Shown: positions 28,719 to 38,399, counted from the stretch's first letter. The stretch is DNA of 64,000 nucleotides from Aureispira sp. CCB-QB1 (GCA_945870185.1 CAMBRK010000006.1:1-64000), one strand, 5' to 3'. Program-made: numbers and translations. The notes: generated from the letters alone by a model not told the origin.

Positions 28719-28898
28719 TAATATTCCGATGCATAGTCAAAGGAATTATAAAAAATTAGTCTATTTTTAAATTGATGATCCATAAAATTTCAACCAAGAT
28801 CCTTTACGGTCAAGACTGAATGAAAAAAATTGACAAAATATTAAAAACGACTCAGCATAAACTTTAAATACTTTACACTAGTAGGCAACAATAAAAAA

Positions 28899-29315
28899 AT
28901 GCGGGGCACTAAAACACCGAAAGCCAGCACCGAAATGACGAATACAGAAAACAGCATGGCACCAAAAACGATCTCCACATCGCAACAATCTTATGACCGA
29001 TTGATAGACCATTTGGTCAATCTCATCGAACTCTTACAGCAAACACCACAGTATAATCCGAATGAAAACGATCTCAAAGTAGTACAATTGCAAGCTAAAG
29101 TCACGATCCTGCAATCTGCGAAAAAAGCATGGATAGCTGCTTTTACCACCTACAGCAATGCGATCAGAATGCGGGATGAAAAATTATATCATCCTGATAC
29201 AGGTATTGTTGCCTTGGTCTTATAAGCCAAAAAGTATGTCAAAAGCCTTTATGGCGCACAAAGTACACAATACAAACAAATAGGTGCTTTAGCTTTTAAA
29301 AATAAAAAAATCTAA
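28899..29315 (+). pseudogene. Small conserved hypothetical protein interrupted by an in-frame stop
   Basis: The frame from the ATG at 28899 codes 108 aa and closes at a TAA (29223-29225). The same frame then continues for 29 more codons (AKKYVKSLYGAQSTQYKQIG and further) to a second TAA at 29313-29315. The continuation reads as the natural end of this kind of protein: a helical domain of about 100 residues (SYDRLIDHLVNLIELLQQTP) followed by HPDTGIVALVL and a lysine-rich tail ending ALAFKNKKI. One substitution, for example CAA or GAA to TAA, would account for the break. The function of the family is unknown. It is either a recent pseudogene or a gene with stop read-through; the first is far likelier. 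Confidence 0.6.
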
Positions 29316-29713
29316 AGCATTTTATAAAATTAAATATCTGTGGCACGACCCGAAAAATTACACGCGTAGTTTCTCAGGTTTTTTTATTTCATCATATACT
29401 AAAAAATATACGATGCTCTTATGAATAGGTTATCCCTTACATTAATATACGGTCTACCCTATGACATCCTGACCAATTTAAATTCTAAAAAATGTCTCTA
29501 TAAAGTCGCCATCTGTAGAACACTATATAGTTTATTATTTGATAAACTGGCACTGTGCATTTGTAAAATACCAAAGAAATATGATGAAATGAGCAAGTGA
29601 CTTTATGGAATTGCCGTGTGACTTTATGGAATAGAAGTAGTTTTATAAAATGGGTTTGCAGTTCAATGCAATTGGAATGGCAGATTTATTTGACTGGCCA
29701 GAACCAACATTAG
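29316..29713. other. Intergenic region with a weak terminator
   Basis: At about 29347-29388 an imperfect 12-bp stem (two mismatches) runs into seven T, a plausible terminator for the preceding gene. Near 29599-29630 the phrase GTGACTTTATGGAAT occurs twice in tandem with small changes. No open frame. Confidence 0.45.
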
Positions 29714-31138
29714 TTAAAACCTAAAATTCAGTACCACATTGACTAAATCCATATCTACTTTGTGGATGACAAATCTATTGTTGCCATATGTTTCGCCTTG
29801 ATTCCATTTATGGACATAAAGGATTTGGGCTTCCAACCCTTGCAGCAAACCACCAAACTTATGTCGTACATCTATATCTAATTGAGTATATGAAGGCACA
29901 CCGTATTTATTGAGATAGAAATCCTTCACATCGGGCATTGCAAAATATCCGAATGCCGGATTAATCGTTGTATTCGCCCAGGGTTTGTAAATGGTTTTTA
30001 AAGTGACTGCAGTAATATCTCCATAACCTTCATTTCTTTCTCTAGGCATAAACGTATAGAAATAATCTCGACCAAATTCTCTAGGCATTAAATATCTGCC
30101 ACCGTTACTTATTCTATTGAAATTCAGGCTGTGATCCCATACTTTGTTTTTCCATCCCGCACGAGCTCCTATGACCAAAACATCTTTTGTATTGGTATTG
30201 AAAGATAGGCTTTGATCTTTGTTTCCTCCATTACCTACCTTAGTTTGTAGCGCAGTTTGAGATCCTGCATAAACTTTGCTCGCAGACAATTTATGTTCAG
30301 CTTCTATCTGTAGTAAGGTAGTATTAAAAATATTTTCTAGAAACATATCCCAGACATTGATCTGAATATTGGGAGTTAGTTGCCATTTATAGTTGGCCAA
30401 AAATGCACCTTTTGTTTCTACATTCCCAGCATATTGTGATCTGAGACCATTTTGGTCCACTCCTCCAGGAAATACACCTATACCTTCGCTCATTGTATAC
30501 CATTTCGCTGTACTTCGAGGTGCAATACTATATAACCAACCCACTTGGAATGATTGTTGTTTATCAATCGATTGTTCCAGCCAAATACCTTCTACTGCTG
30601 TAGGTCGCATTCTTCCATCTTGCAAATTTATAAAAGGTGTATTGAGCAATTGTCTACCGAAAACAGTTTTAAGCCCTTTGTATTGGTACTTGACAAAGAA
30701 CTCTTCTACCCTATTGATCTCATCAATCGACGTAGTATTGGCAATATCAAACAGACCTAGTTCATATCTATTGGCTTGCCCTGTAGATTCATCCTTTTTA
30801 AGCAAATCAGAAGAAGCGAAATTAAAAATATAAAACCCACTGACACCAACGTTAAAGCCATGGTAGTTTCCAGTTTCGTATCGGATACCACCACCAACTG
30901 CATTAGCAAAATAATCAGAAAGATCACCTTGATTTTGTGTTGCAGAAAAGAAATACCTAAAATGACCATGTACTGTTCCATTTTTGAAAGCACCAAGAAT
31001 GGTCAGAGAATCGGAAACTTGTTTGCTATCTGATTGCCAAATTTTGGGCTTCTCCTGAAGATCTTGGTGTTGTGCATATGCAGATTGGACATAGCTTAAT
31101 GACATAGCAAAAAATATGAAAATAATTAAATGTTTCAA
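29714..31138 (-). CDS. OprD-like outer-membrane porin
   Basis: 474 aa with a signal peptide ending SAYAQ. The mature part starts with GTVHGHFRYFFSATQNQGDL and continues as about 16-18 amphipathic strands; VFGRQLLNTPFINLQDGRMR and the terminal strand MDLVNVVLNFRF are typical of the OprD/Campylobacter-type porins. It likely passes small organic solutes. It is on the same strand as the DsrE gene and the sulfur island, but 170 bases downstream of DsrE without clear cotranscription. Confidence 0.82.
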   Translation of the reverse strand: MKHLIIFIFFAMSLSYVQSAYAQHQDLQEKPKIWQSDSKQVSDSLTILGAFKNGTVHGHFRYFFSATQNQGDLSDYFANAVGGGIRYETGNYHGFNVGVSGFYIFNFASSDLLKKDESTGQANRYELGLFDIANTTSIDEINRVEEFFVKYQYKGLKTVFGRQLLNTPFINLQDGRMRPTAVEGIWLEQSIDKQQSFQVGWLYSIAPRSTAKWYTMSEGIGVFPGGVDQNGLRSQYAGNVETKGAFLANYKWQLTPNIQINVWDMFLENIFNTTLLQIEAEHKLSASKVYAGSQTALQTKVGNGGNKDQSLSFNTNTKDVLVIGARAGWKNKVWDHSLNFNRISNGGRYLMPREFGRDYFYTFMPRERNEGYGDITAVTLKTIYKPWANTTINPAFGYFAMPDVKDFYLNKYGVPSYTQLDIDVRHKFGGLLQGLEAQILYVHKWNQGETYGNNRFVIHKVDMDLVNVVLNFRF

Positions 31139-31315
31139 TAAATTAAAATTTTAATAAATATATAAAAATGATCTATACAGCCAATTAGTTTCTTTTGTTT
31201 GTTACTAGAATAATTTATCTACGATGGAAGTTCATATGGCTTCTAACTAACAAAATCGCATGAAACATAAAAAGCTTTAGATACCAAAAACTAAAGTGGC
31301 TTTATTGGTAAGTTT

Positions 31316-31759
31316 TTAATACCCAGCCTTGATATAACTCCAGCCTTTTTCCTGCTTCTCCACTATTTCAAGGATACCGCCTGGAACGATGCGACATTCA
31401 TCAAGCAACTGTTCTCGTTTAATATTCTTTTGCTGCATAGTAAACTCACATGCGACAAAATCCAATTTGTTGGCTATAGCTAAATCTTTCAATTTATCTA
31501 AAACTAGTGATTTGTCTTTATGGATAAAACTCATTCCTGGGCCATGACAAACTACTTCTATCTTACTACCTGGTGCTAGTTTCTGAATATTATACAGTTG
31601 TCTGACCATCGCATTATGATCAGCAGTGTCTTTGGACACCATCTGAAATACGATTTTATGTGGCTTTGCCTTTTGTGTATTAGGCTTACTTTTAGATTGA
31701 GCAGACAAACTTCCAATGGTCACTAAAACTGATATAAAAATTAAGAGAAATCGTTTCAT
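31316..31759 (-). CDS. Secreted DsrE-family protein
   Basis: 147 aa. The signal peptide (MKRFLLIFISVLVTIGSLSAQ) precedes a DsrE/F-like alpha/beta domain: KIVFQMVSKDTADHNAMVRQ, SKIEVVCHGPGMSFIHKD and LDFVACEFTMQQKNI. A cysteine lies in VVCHGPG and another in ACEFTM, the place of the sulfur-relay Cys in DsrE relatives. Exported DsrE proteins are found near sulfur genes in Bacteroidota. This one lies 2.2 kb from the SoxB-like gene, on the same strand. Confidence 0.82.
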   Translation of the reverse strand: MKRFLLIFISVLVTIGSLSAQSKSKPNTQKAKPHKIVFQMVSKDTADHNAMVRQLYNIQKLAPGSKIEVVCHGPGMSFIHKDKSLVLDKLKDLAIANKLDFVACEFTMQQKNIKREQLLDECRIVPGGILEIVEKQEKGWSYIKAGY

Positions 31760-32401
31760 ATTATTGATACTATTTTATATTGATAATAAATTTTGTTAAA
31801 AATGCTAAAAACTAAAATCTTATAATAATAAAAGACTATTTGGGTATAATTTGTTTTAATTTAAGGTGTTTTTTTGTGTCTTTTTATACCTATTTTCCGA
31901 CAAAAAATTATTACCCATTGTTAATTATATACCAACAAAAATTGATGAAAAAATATTTCCACCTTTACATATCAGAATTTATAATAAAAAATAAATTAAC
32001 AAATTGATATGCAGCACTTTATTTACAAATTCCCCAACACCTATATAATCAAAATGAGTATTTACAAAATATAATCTGCTAGTTTTTAAGATATTCTCAC
32101 TTGAATTACTTACCTTTACTTAATTAGGATAATTTCCATCAAAGTTAGTCAAATTCATGGAGATTTAATAGTTTTTTAAATATTTATTGCATAAACTCTA
32201 TCACATATTTTAGCGCATCAGCTTTCACCTTTAAGGCATAATTATTTTTTGTAACATCTCTGCCTTGCCGACAGCCAATCTTTGTATGAAAACCTAAAAT
32301 CTAGTTTAAATAAACAGGTATAAATCATTCATTTCATTTAGGTTAATGACCTTTCAAAAATCTATACCATACTTTACATTTTGTCACTTTATACATAAAC
32401 C
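31760..32401. other. Long AT-rich intergenic region
   Basis: 642 bases between divergent genes. No open frame with coding character, no tRNA, no strong hairpin and no exact -7 box. TACATTTTG just before 32402 is one base too long for the consensus. Confidence 0.5.
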
Positions 32402-33967
32402 ATGCCTGTAGAATATAAGATATTAGAAGCCAATGTACCTTTTGCGGAAAGCATAATATGGGAAATCAATCGTACCTATTATCAAGATGCAGGTCTTTCA
32501 GCGTGGAGTGAAAGTACTGTCCCTCACAATATGACAAGCAATGCTTATGTAGGCAAAACTTATGCTGGCTTGATCTTAGGGTTCCTCAGAGATATAGCCA
32601 AAAACAAGCTAACAACCGTTGAAAAAATCTATATTGTCGAATTGGGTTCCGGACACGGGCGATTAGCATTTCATATCTTGTCGCATCTGGAGTATTTAAT
32701 TTCATTAGAAAATATTGCGTTGCCATCTTACTGTTATGTATTGACAGACATCGTAGAAAGTAATCTTACATTTTTTGATCAACATCATCAGTTTCAAAAA
32801 TATTTGGATCTTGGACTTTTGGACACAGGCTATTTTGACGGTACTAAAAGTAAAGAAATTGTACTAAAAAGAAGTAAAATCACCATACATCAACAGTCTA
32901 TTCAATACCCATTAATAGCCATAGCAAATTATTTTTTTGATTCCCTTCCCAATGATTTATATTTTATCCAACATGGTAAGACTTTTCCTTGCAACTTGAC
33001 CGTAGAGTCTTATCAAGAAATCGATAAAGAGACGCCAACAACATTCTTAAAGCATTTAAAAACGACCGTTCATAAAGACGAGATCAACCAAAATCAAGAA
33101 AATAATCCATTTATTGCTCAATTATTAGCAGAGTATAGTGAAAAACTTACAGAAACGTATGTACTTATCCCTCGTCTTGCATTACAGTGTTTGGATATAC
33201 TTAGGTCTTTTTCAAAGGAAGGCCTCCTTTTGATCTCCATGGACAAAGGCTTTGCAAATATTGCTGACTTAGCTGGAAGGCCCGAACCCGAGATCATCAG
33301 GCATGGTAGCTTCTCATTGTATGTAAATTTTCACGCATTAGGTCGATATTGTGATGTAAGAAAAGGACTTAAATTATTTGCTGCATCAGGTGATTCATCA
33401 TTGCAGATGGCTTGTTTGCTTATGGTAAATAATCCTGCAGCTTACACTGAAACATTAAAAGCCTACGACCAATACGTCTCCGATTTTGGACCTGATGATT
33501 ATAATGTGACTAAAAAAATGCTGTATCGATTGGTCAAAGAACTTTCATTGATAGAATTAATTGCCGGCATAAAATTGGGTCATTATGACTCTACCCTATT
33601 TTTACAGCTACTGCCTTTCATTAAGAAAAAGTCTGATTCAATGACCAAAGAAGATAGATCCAATCTTTCAGATGCTTTACACAAAATAGATCAATCTTTT
33701 TTTGATATCAATGAGCCCATCAGTGCATCTTATGAAATAGCGGGACTTTTCTATGATCTCGGGTACCATCAAGAAGCATTGGATGTTTTCAATAGAATGA
33801 CTCTTTCAAGTGGCAATGTAGCTGACATTTTTTACAATAAGATCCTTTGCTACTATCAATTGAGACAGGATAAACTCTTTATTGCTACATTGATAGAAGC
33901 CAAGCTGGCATTTCCAAACTTTGAAAAATATGCGGAACTGGATTTATTGGACCTGTCTGCTGTATAG
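32402..33967 (+). CDS. Methyltransferase-like protein with C-terminal helical repeats
   Basis: 521 aa, no signal. Near residue 80 the stretch KIYIVELGSGHGRLAFHIL is a class I SAM-binding motif I, followed by CYVLTDIVESNLTFFD (motif II with its acidic residue) and IANYFFDSLPNDLYFI, an arrangement seen in the MidA/NDUFAF7 group of arginine methyltransferases. From about 400 onward helical pairs (ASYEIAGLFYDLGYHQEAL, VADIFYNKILCYYQLRQDKL) look like TPR units. The target is unknown. It stands alone on the plus strand between two minus-strand groups. Confidence 0.6.
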   Translation: MPVEYKILEANVPFAESIIWEINRTYYQDAGLSAWSESTVPHNMTSNAYVGKTYAGLILGFLRDIAKNKLTTVEKIYIVELGSGHGRLAFHILSHLEYLISLENIALPSYCYVLTDIVESNLTFFDQHHQFQKYLDLGLLDTGYFDGTKSKEIVLKRSKITIHQQSIQYPLIAIANYFFDSLPNDLYFIQHGKTFPCNLTVESYQEIDKETPTTFLKHLKTTVHKDEINQNQENNPFIAQLLAEYSEKLTETYVLIPRLALQCLDILRSFSKEGLLLISMDKGFANIADLAGRPEPEIIRHGSFSLYVNFHALGRYCDVRKGLKLFAASGDSSLQMACLLMVNNPAAYTETLKAYDQYVSDFGPDDYNVTKKMLYRLVKELSLIELIAGIKLGHYDSTLFLQLLPFIKKKSDSMTKEDRSNLSDALHKIDQSFFDINEPISASYEIAGLFYDLGYHQEALDVFNRMTLSSGNVADIFYNKILCYYQLRQDKLFIATLIEAKLAFPNFEKYAELDLLDLSAV

Positions 33968-33977
33968 ATGTCTTGAT

Positions 33978-35654
33978 CTAATGAAACTGATAATCTACTC
34001 CGTACACTTGGGAAAGCAATGTTTCAGGAGCATCTAGTGCTACAGCATTTCGTTTAGGTGTTGGATTTACTGGTGATGACGCTTTGAGATATGCCTTCAT
34101 ATTTTCATGCAAAGTATAGGTCATATTTTGGGGCTCCATCACATTTTTGATCCTACAAACCATATCGGCCGGATCACCATCTCGTTCGCAAGCTGCAATG
34201 CTATACACCATATCTGGATCTAATAATTTACCACCTATCTTAACGGATTCAACTCGATTGCCTTCTTCTTTAAACGCATAAAACTTGACAACCATACCAT
34301 TAAATTTAGTAACCCAACCTCCAAATCTTTTAGCTGCATCTTTAGCAAATACATTGTTTAGCTCTTTTTCGAGCCATGCTAAAAGCTGTTTCCCTGTGAC
34401 TTTACCTATCCTGATATGACTATCGACTGGTAACATATCGAATATAAAGCCATTGGTGATGGGAATATTTCCCGTGGCGTCAGGTGTAGATCTAGGTGGA
34501 CAAAATCTAAAACCATTGGACAATACAATGTCAATCTCAGGCAACCTCCAACGCAGGGCATCTAAGATCATCGTATCAATAGTATTTTCTATTACAAAAT
34601 ATCTGTAGAGTGGTACGGAACTATATCCTATTACCTTGTTAATATCAGCAAAAAATGGGCTTTCCAATTGATTGACTAAAGACTTTATTTCTTTATCTTC
34701 CTTATATTTGGTGACAGCAATTTCATCTAGGTGGTATTCATCCTTGACTACTTTTCCATCCTTGACAGTAAGCTCTAATCTACCGCAAAAAGAACCAAAT
34801 GCACCCGGTTCGACAACTTTAGCGTATTTTCCTTGAATAGGTTTGCGTACCCGCTCATGTGTATCTCCGCCCAATATATAGTCTACACCCTTACACACTT
34901 CTAGGTTGGACAAGTGAATTTGTTGTGAAAGTCCCAGGTGTGCTACGATGATCAAAAAGTCACACTGCTCTTGATTTCGAAGTACATCTACATATTGTGC
35001 TACATTTTCTTCTGGTTTGGTATAGAGGATACCTTTACTATAGTTGGGTGATTGGCGGATAGGTACCAAATGATCAGTGTATCCTAAAAACCCTATTTTC
35101 ACACCATTAGTATGCCAAATGTGATATGGTGGAAATATATGATCTCCACGCTTACCTTCTCCTAAGTCGTGATACATATTGGCACAAACTTTGGGTCCAT
35201 GCAATCCTCCTAACAAATGCTGCATCTCTTTTTTTCCATAAATCACTTCCCAGTTTCCTGGAAGGTATAAGTCATAATTCAAAGCATTTAGTATAGGTGA
35301 TATCGCTTTCCCGGTGGTTTTTACGGACAATTCACTACCTTGAAACATATCGCCAGTATCCATTAAAAATAAATTTTTATTGGCTTTTCTTTGTTTCTTT
35401 AGGTAAGTAGCAAAATGAGCATAGCCACCTGCTTTTCGAAAAACTATGGTATCTTTTTCCCAAAACAACTCATCATGTGCATGTACTTGACAATGTACGT
35501 CTGTAGTTTGAAGAATGGTAAGTGTAAACTCGCTTTTACTATTAACCTCGTTTTCGATTGGTGCTTCTTCATCATTAAATATGCGGGGACTTATTAGCCC
35601 AGCTCCAGCACTCACCGCTCCTACGGTTTTTAAAAAAGATCTTCGATTGCTCAT
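33978..35654 (-). CDS. Tat-exported SoxB-like metallophosphoesterase / 5'-nucleotidase family protein
   Basis: 558 aa. The N-terminus MSNRRSFLKTVGAVSAG is a twin-arginine signal. The catalytic domain shows TDVHCQ (Asp52, His54), MDTGDMFQG (Asp99, Asp102), GNWEVIYG (133-140), AHLG and GGDTHER, which together bind two metals; a 5'-nucleotidase C-terminal domain covers about 330-545. SoxB thiosulfohydrolase has GHWEFTYG where nucleotidases have GNHEFD; this protein has the mixed form GNWE. With TsdA-like, YeeE-like and rhodanese genes upstream on the same strand, a role in periplasmic sulfur chemistry is likelier than nucleotide salvage, but the reaction is unproven. Confidence 0.8.
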   Translation of the reverse strand: MSNRRSFLKTVGAVSAGAGLISPRIFNDEEAPIENEVNSKSEFTLTILQTTDVHCQVHAHDELFWEKDTIVFRKAGGYAHFATYLKKQRKANKNLFLMDTGDMFQGSELSVKTTGKAISPILNALNYDLYLPGNWEVIYGKKEMQHLLGGLHGPKVCANMYHDLGEGKRGDHIFPPYHIWHTNGVKIGFLGYTDHLVPIRQSPNYSKGILYTKPEENVAQYVDVLRNQEQCDFLIIVAHLGLSQQIHLSNLEVCKGVDYILGGDTHERVRKPIQGKYAKVVEPGAFGSFCGRLELTVKDGKVVKDEYHLDEIAVTKYKEDKEIKSLVNQLESPFFADINKVIGYSSVPLYRYFVIENTIDTMILDALRWRLPEIDIVLSNGFRFCPPRSTPDATGNIPITNGFIFDMLPVDSHIRIGKVTGKQLLAWLEKELNNVFAKDAAKRFGGWVTKFNGMVVKFYAFKEEGNRVESVKIGGKLLDPDMVYSIAACERDGDPADMVCRIKNVMEPQNMTYTLHENMKAYLKASSPVNPTPKRNAVALDAPETLLSQVYGVDYQFH

Positions 35655-35728
35655 TATGATGATTAGTTGTATTTAATGATTTATTTATTTGTGTGTAATT
35701 ATTTTCAAGGTTAGCCGTCCAGCAGTTC

Positions 35729-36802
35729 CTATTTAGATTTTACTTGTTTCCTTGCTTCTACAATAGGTTTAAATGGTCCAAATTTATGTTGTTTGGCGTC
35801 AAAATCATCGCTATATGGTCCAAACGGATGATCGACAGGCTTTTTAGTAATATCCGGCCAATCATCAGGGGTATCTTTATGAGGACGTAATTGACTATTA
35901 ATATATGCAGCAAGATCCCATGCTTCTTCATCTGAAAGCTGTGGAGCCAGGTAAGATGCGCCTAATGGCATATTGTATTTTATATACTTAGCAAAATTGG
36001 ACAACCTGTAAAGACCCGCAGCATCATTATACGAATGTTTGCCCCAAAGTGGAGGGTAAGTATAGCTTACACCATCAGCAGCTTTGATACCTTGTCCGTC
36101 AACCAAATGACAAGATGCACATTTTGCTGTATAAATAGTCTTACCTTTTTCAGGATCAGCTGATCTATCTAAAAATGGAAGATCTTTCAACCCCGAACCT
36201 TTCACAACAACGCCTTTTTCAACATTTTGCCCCAAAAACAACATATATGCTTTAATAGCCTGCATCTCGGCACTCATTGTATCCAAAGCTTGACCATGGA
36301 GACTTCTTTCAAAACAATCGTTGACACGCTTATAAATATTCTCTTCAGTGCCACTTCTGGCTCTAAATTTTGGGAAAGTTGAAGATACTGAACCATAATT
36401 ATTACCAAATGTCTTCGTACCCGCGTCAAGGTGACAATTCTGGCAATTCATCCCGTTAGAAATCTGTGCTACACTACCTTTTGGTCCTAGATATTTTGAT
36501 GTGTTGGCTATAAGGTCTTTACCATATAGAATTTGACTTTCCAAAGCTGAGCCCTTTAATGATTCCAGCTCAGGGGCAACCCAAAACTTATCTGTATCTT
36601 TAGTATATTTATTATCTTGAGCTATAAGGGATGAGTCTATAGCTATAGCTGAAAATTTTGGTAGTGGGAAGATCTCACCTGATTCATTAAAAACTTGAAA
36701 AATAAAAAAAACCACCGCAATAACCGCTAAGATTACTAAGTACACTAATGATTGAATATGGAGAAAAGTATTCTCAGATGGCTTAAAATTTTCAGGTTTC
36801 AT
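35729..36802 (-). CDS. Dihaem cytochrome c, thiosulfate dehydrogenase (TsdA)-like
   Basis: About 357 aa from the ATG at 36802 (MKPENFKPSENTF). One N-terminal membrane helix (17-36) anchors it with the haem domains outside. Haem 1 is CQNCH (Cys120, Cys123, His124) in NGMNCQNCHLDAG; haem 2 is CASCH (Cys228, Cys231, His232). Cys163 in RVNDCFERSLHG sits where TsdA uses a rare cysteine as the axial ligand of its catalytic haem, and YPPLWGKHSYNDAAG plus Met278 also match. TsdA interconverts thiosulfate and tetrathionate. The gene lies between the transporter-like pair and the SoxB-like gene. Confidence 0.84.
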   Translation of the reverse strand: MKPENFKPSENTFLHIQSLVYLVILAVIAVVFFIFQVFNESGEIFPLPKFSAIAIDSSLIAQDNKYTKDTDKFWVAPELESLKGSALESQILYGKDLIANTSKYLGPKGSVAQISNGMNCQNCHLDAGTKTFGNNYGSVSSTFPKFRARSGTEENIYKRVNDCFERSLHGQALDTMSAEMQAIKAYMLFLGQNVEKGVVVKGSGLKDLPFLDRSADPEKGKTIYTAKCASCHLVDGQGIKAADGVSYTYPPLWGKHSYNDAAGLYRLSNFAKYIKYNMPLGASYLAPQLSDEEAWDLAAYINSQLRPHKDTPDDWPDITKKPVDHPFGPYSDDFDAKQHKFGPFKPIVEARKQVKSK

Positions 36803-36827
36803 ATCAATATTTGATTTATATAATAAG

Positions 36828-37322
36828 TTAATGTGGAAGTTTATCTCTGAGCAATCCATAAAACCAAGTGCCAGATATGGCACTCAAAACTGTGACCAAA
36901 ACAACAGACGCACCAGTACCAACCTGGGCAAACAAAGGTCCTGGGCATGCTCCAGTAATAGCCCAACCTATACCAAACATAAGTCCGCCGAAGATAACAC
37001 CTTTGTTAAAGGGCTTGGTCACGATGACGATATCTTCACCATACATGGTTTTGATTTTAAATTTTCTGATGATCCAGATAGATAAAGCTCCTACAGCAAT
37101 AGCACTGCCAATAATTCCATACATATGAAAAGATTGAAGACGGAACATTTCCTGTATTCTAAACCATGAAACGATCTCCGCTTTGACAAATACAATGCCG
37201 AAGAGCACTCCTATAACTAAATACTTGATATTGTGGTACCACGGATGTGACAATTGACTTTCATTGACACACATAGCGTCAAGTTCGCGTTTTTTTAAAT
37301 CTTCTTGTTGTGACTGATTCAT
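36828..37322 (-). CDS. YeeE/YedE-type sulfur transporter, C-terminal-half protein (DUF6691)
   Basis: 164 aa from the ATG at 37322 (MNQSQQEDLKKREL). About four helices; the signature is IGWAITGACPGPLFAQ with one cysteine, equal to the second half of fused YeeE. FRIQEMFRLQSFHMYG is also conserved. It starts 14 bases after its partner at 37336-37902, and together they would form one thiosulfate- or sulfur-importing unit. It carries a 30-residue cytoplasmic extension that the second copy (38454-38867) lacks. Confidence 0.88.
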   Translation of the reverse strand: MNQSQQEDLKKRELDAMCVNESQLSHPWYHNIKYLVIGVLFGIVFVKAEIVSWFRIQEMFRLQSFHMYGIIGSAIAVGALSIWIIRKFKIKTMYGEDIVIVTKPFNKGVIFGGLMFGIGWAITGACPGPLFAQVGTGASVVLVTVLSAISGTWFYGLLRDKLPH

Positions 37323-37335
37323 TTTTGTAAGGTTT

Positions 37336-37902
37336 TTATAGTGATAAAATGATAGGGAGCAACAAATTAGCTGCAATAAATCCTCCCAGCATAAAACATA
37401 TAGTAGCCACTAAAGATGGCCAACTCAACGCTGAAATCCCCATTATGGAGTGTCCACTGGTGCACCCACCTGCATAACGGGTACCAAATCCCACAAAAAA
37501 GCCTCCTAAAACAATCATCAACATACCTTTAAGGGTAAACAGTTGATTCCAACTCACTACATCTGAAGGAATTAAGGCATTAGAAAAATCTGTGATACCG
37601 TATCCCTTAAGTTCAGTTCTAAGATTTTCATGGATAATAATCTCTTCACCACTGCTCAAATATACTGTAGCCAGGAAACCGCCTATAATGATACCTAAAA
37701 CAAACAGCAGATTCCATATTTCCTTCTTCCATTCGTATTTAAAATAATCAATACCTGCAGGAATACAAGCAGCACACACATGCCGAAGTGATGAAGAAAT
37801 ACCAAAATTTTTGTTACCAATAATAAGCAACGCAGGAACGGTCAGTCCTATAAGTGGTCCAGCTATATACCAAGGCCATGGTTGTTGTAAAATTTGTAAC
37901 AT
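37336..37902 (-). CDS. YeeE/YedE-type sulfur transporter, N-terminal-half protein
   Basis: 188 aa with about five helices. The YeeE signature RYAGGCTSGHSIMG carries the cysteine thought to hand thiosulfate across the membrane. Two further cysteines lie in RHVCAACIPAG. It is the first gene of the second transporter pair, with its own -7 box at 37941-37948, followed by its DUF6691 partner. It is a paralogue of 38914-39471, sharing the motifs WNLLF-LG-IIGGF and the GGCTSGH region. Confidence 0.88.
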   Translation of the reverse strand: MLQILQQPWPWYIAGPLIGLTVPALLIIGNKNFGISSSLRHVCAACIPAGIDYFKYEWKKEIWNLLFVLGIIIGGFLATVYLSSGEEIIIHENLRTELKGYGITDFSNALIPSDVVSWNQLFTLKGMLMIVLGGFFVGFGTRYAGGCTSGHSIMGISALSWPSLVATICFMLGGFIAANLLLPIILSL

Positions 37903-37940
37903 GAGTATGTTGTTTGATTTTTTTAAAAATTTATCTAGTG

Positions 37941-37948
37941 CAAAGATA
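37941..37948 (-). promoter_or_regulatory. -7 box (TATCTTTG) inside the sulfur island
   Basis: Consensus element on the minus strand, 39 bases before the second YeeE-like gene. It implies that the downstream part of the island (transporter pair, TsdA-like, perhaps SoxB-like) can be transcribed separately. Confidence 0.62.
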
Positions 37949-38084
37949 CACTAAAGTATGAACACTTCCATTTAGACATTACAGAAATAAATCATGTGCA
38001 TTGTTGGTACGCTAGTGCCCCAAATCTAATAAAGGAACTCATGTACGCTTTGATCCATTCTTTTTACTATAATAAATCTCATCT

Positions 38085-38399
38085 TTACCCAGTGTACTGT
38101 GCTACGTTTTCCCACGGTCCACCATCTACAATATTGGTTATTCCTTTAGACTCCAAAATAGACTTGGCTTGACTGCTCCGATTTCCGCTACGGCAAAAAA
38201 CGATAATGTCTTTTTTACCTTTAAACTTATCTATACTCGTTCCAATCCTGTCCAAAGGTATATTGATGGATCCTTTTGGATGCCCCTGTGCAAATTCACC
38301 CGGAGTACGAACATCAACTAGAAAAGGTTTTCTGGCTATCACTTCGCTGAGATCCACGGATGGTGTTGGAGTAAAAAGAGATTTTAAAAAATTGAACAT
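38085..38399 (-). CDS. Single-domain rhodanese
   Basis: 104 aa. Rhodanese domain with the active-site loop VFCRSGNRSSQA (Cys69) and the CH2A-like stretch LVDVRTPGEFAQGHPKGSIN. It should bind and transfer sulfane sulfur. It has no signal peptide, so it acts in the cytoplasm. It lies between the two YeeE-like pairs and starts 55 bases after the first pair. Its N-terminus (MFNFLKSLFT) resembles that of the rhodanese-Usp fusion (MFSIFNNLFN), which suggests common origin. Confidence 0.93.
   Translation of the reverse strand: MFNFLKSLFTPTPSVDLSEVIARKPFLVDVRTPGEFAQGHPKGSINIPLDRIGTSIDKFKGKKDIIVFCRSGNRSSQAKSILESKGITNIVDGGPWENVAQYTG

Noticed and set aside
30393-30833. 146-codon plus-strand open frame
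   Set aside because: Antisense to the OprD-like porin; no start context or domain.
33978-35654. Plain UshA-type 5'-nucleotidase for nucleotide salvage
   Set aside because: Not excluded, but the GNWE motif, Tat signal and sulfur-gene context fit a SoxB-like enzyme better, so the call is SoxB-like with the alternative stated.
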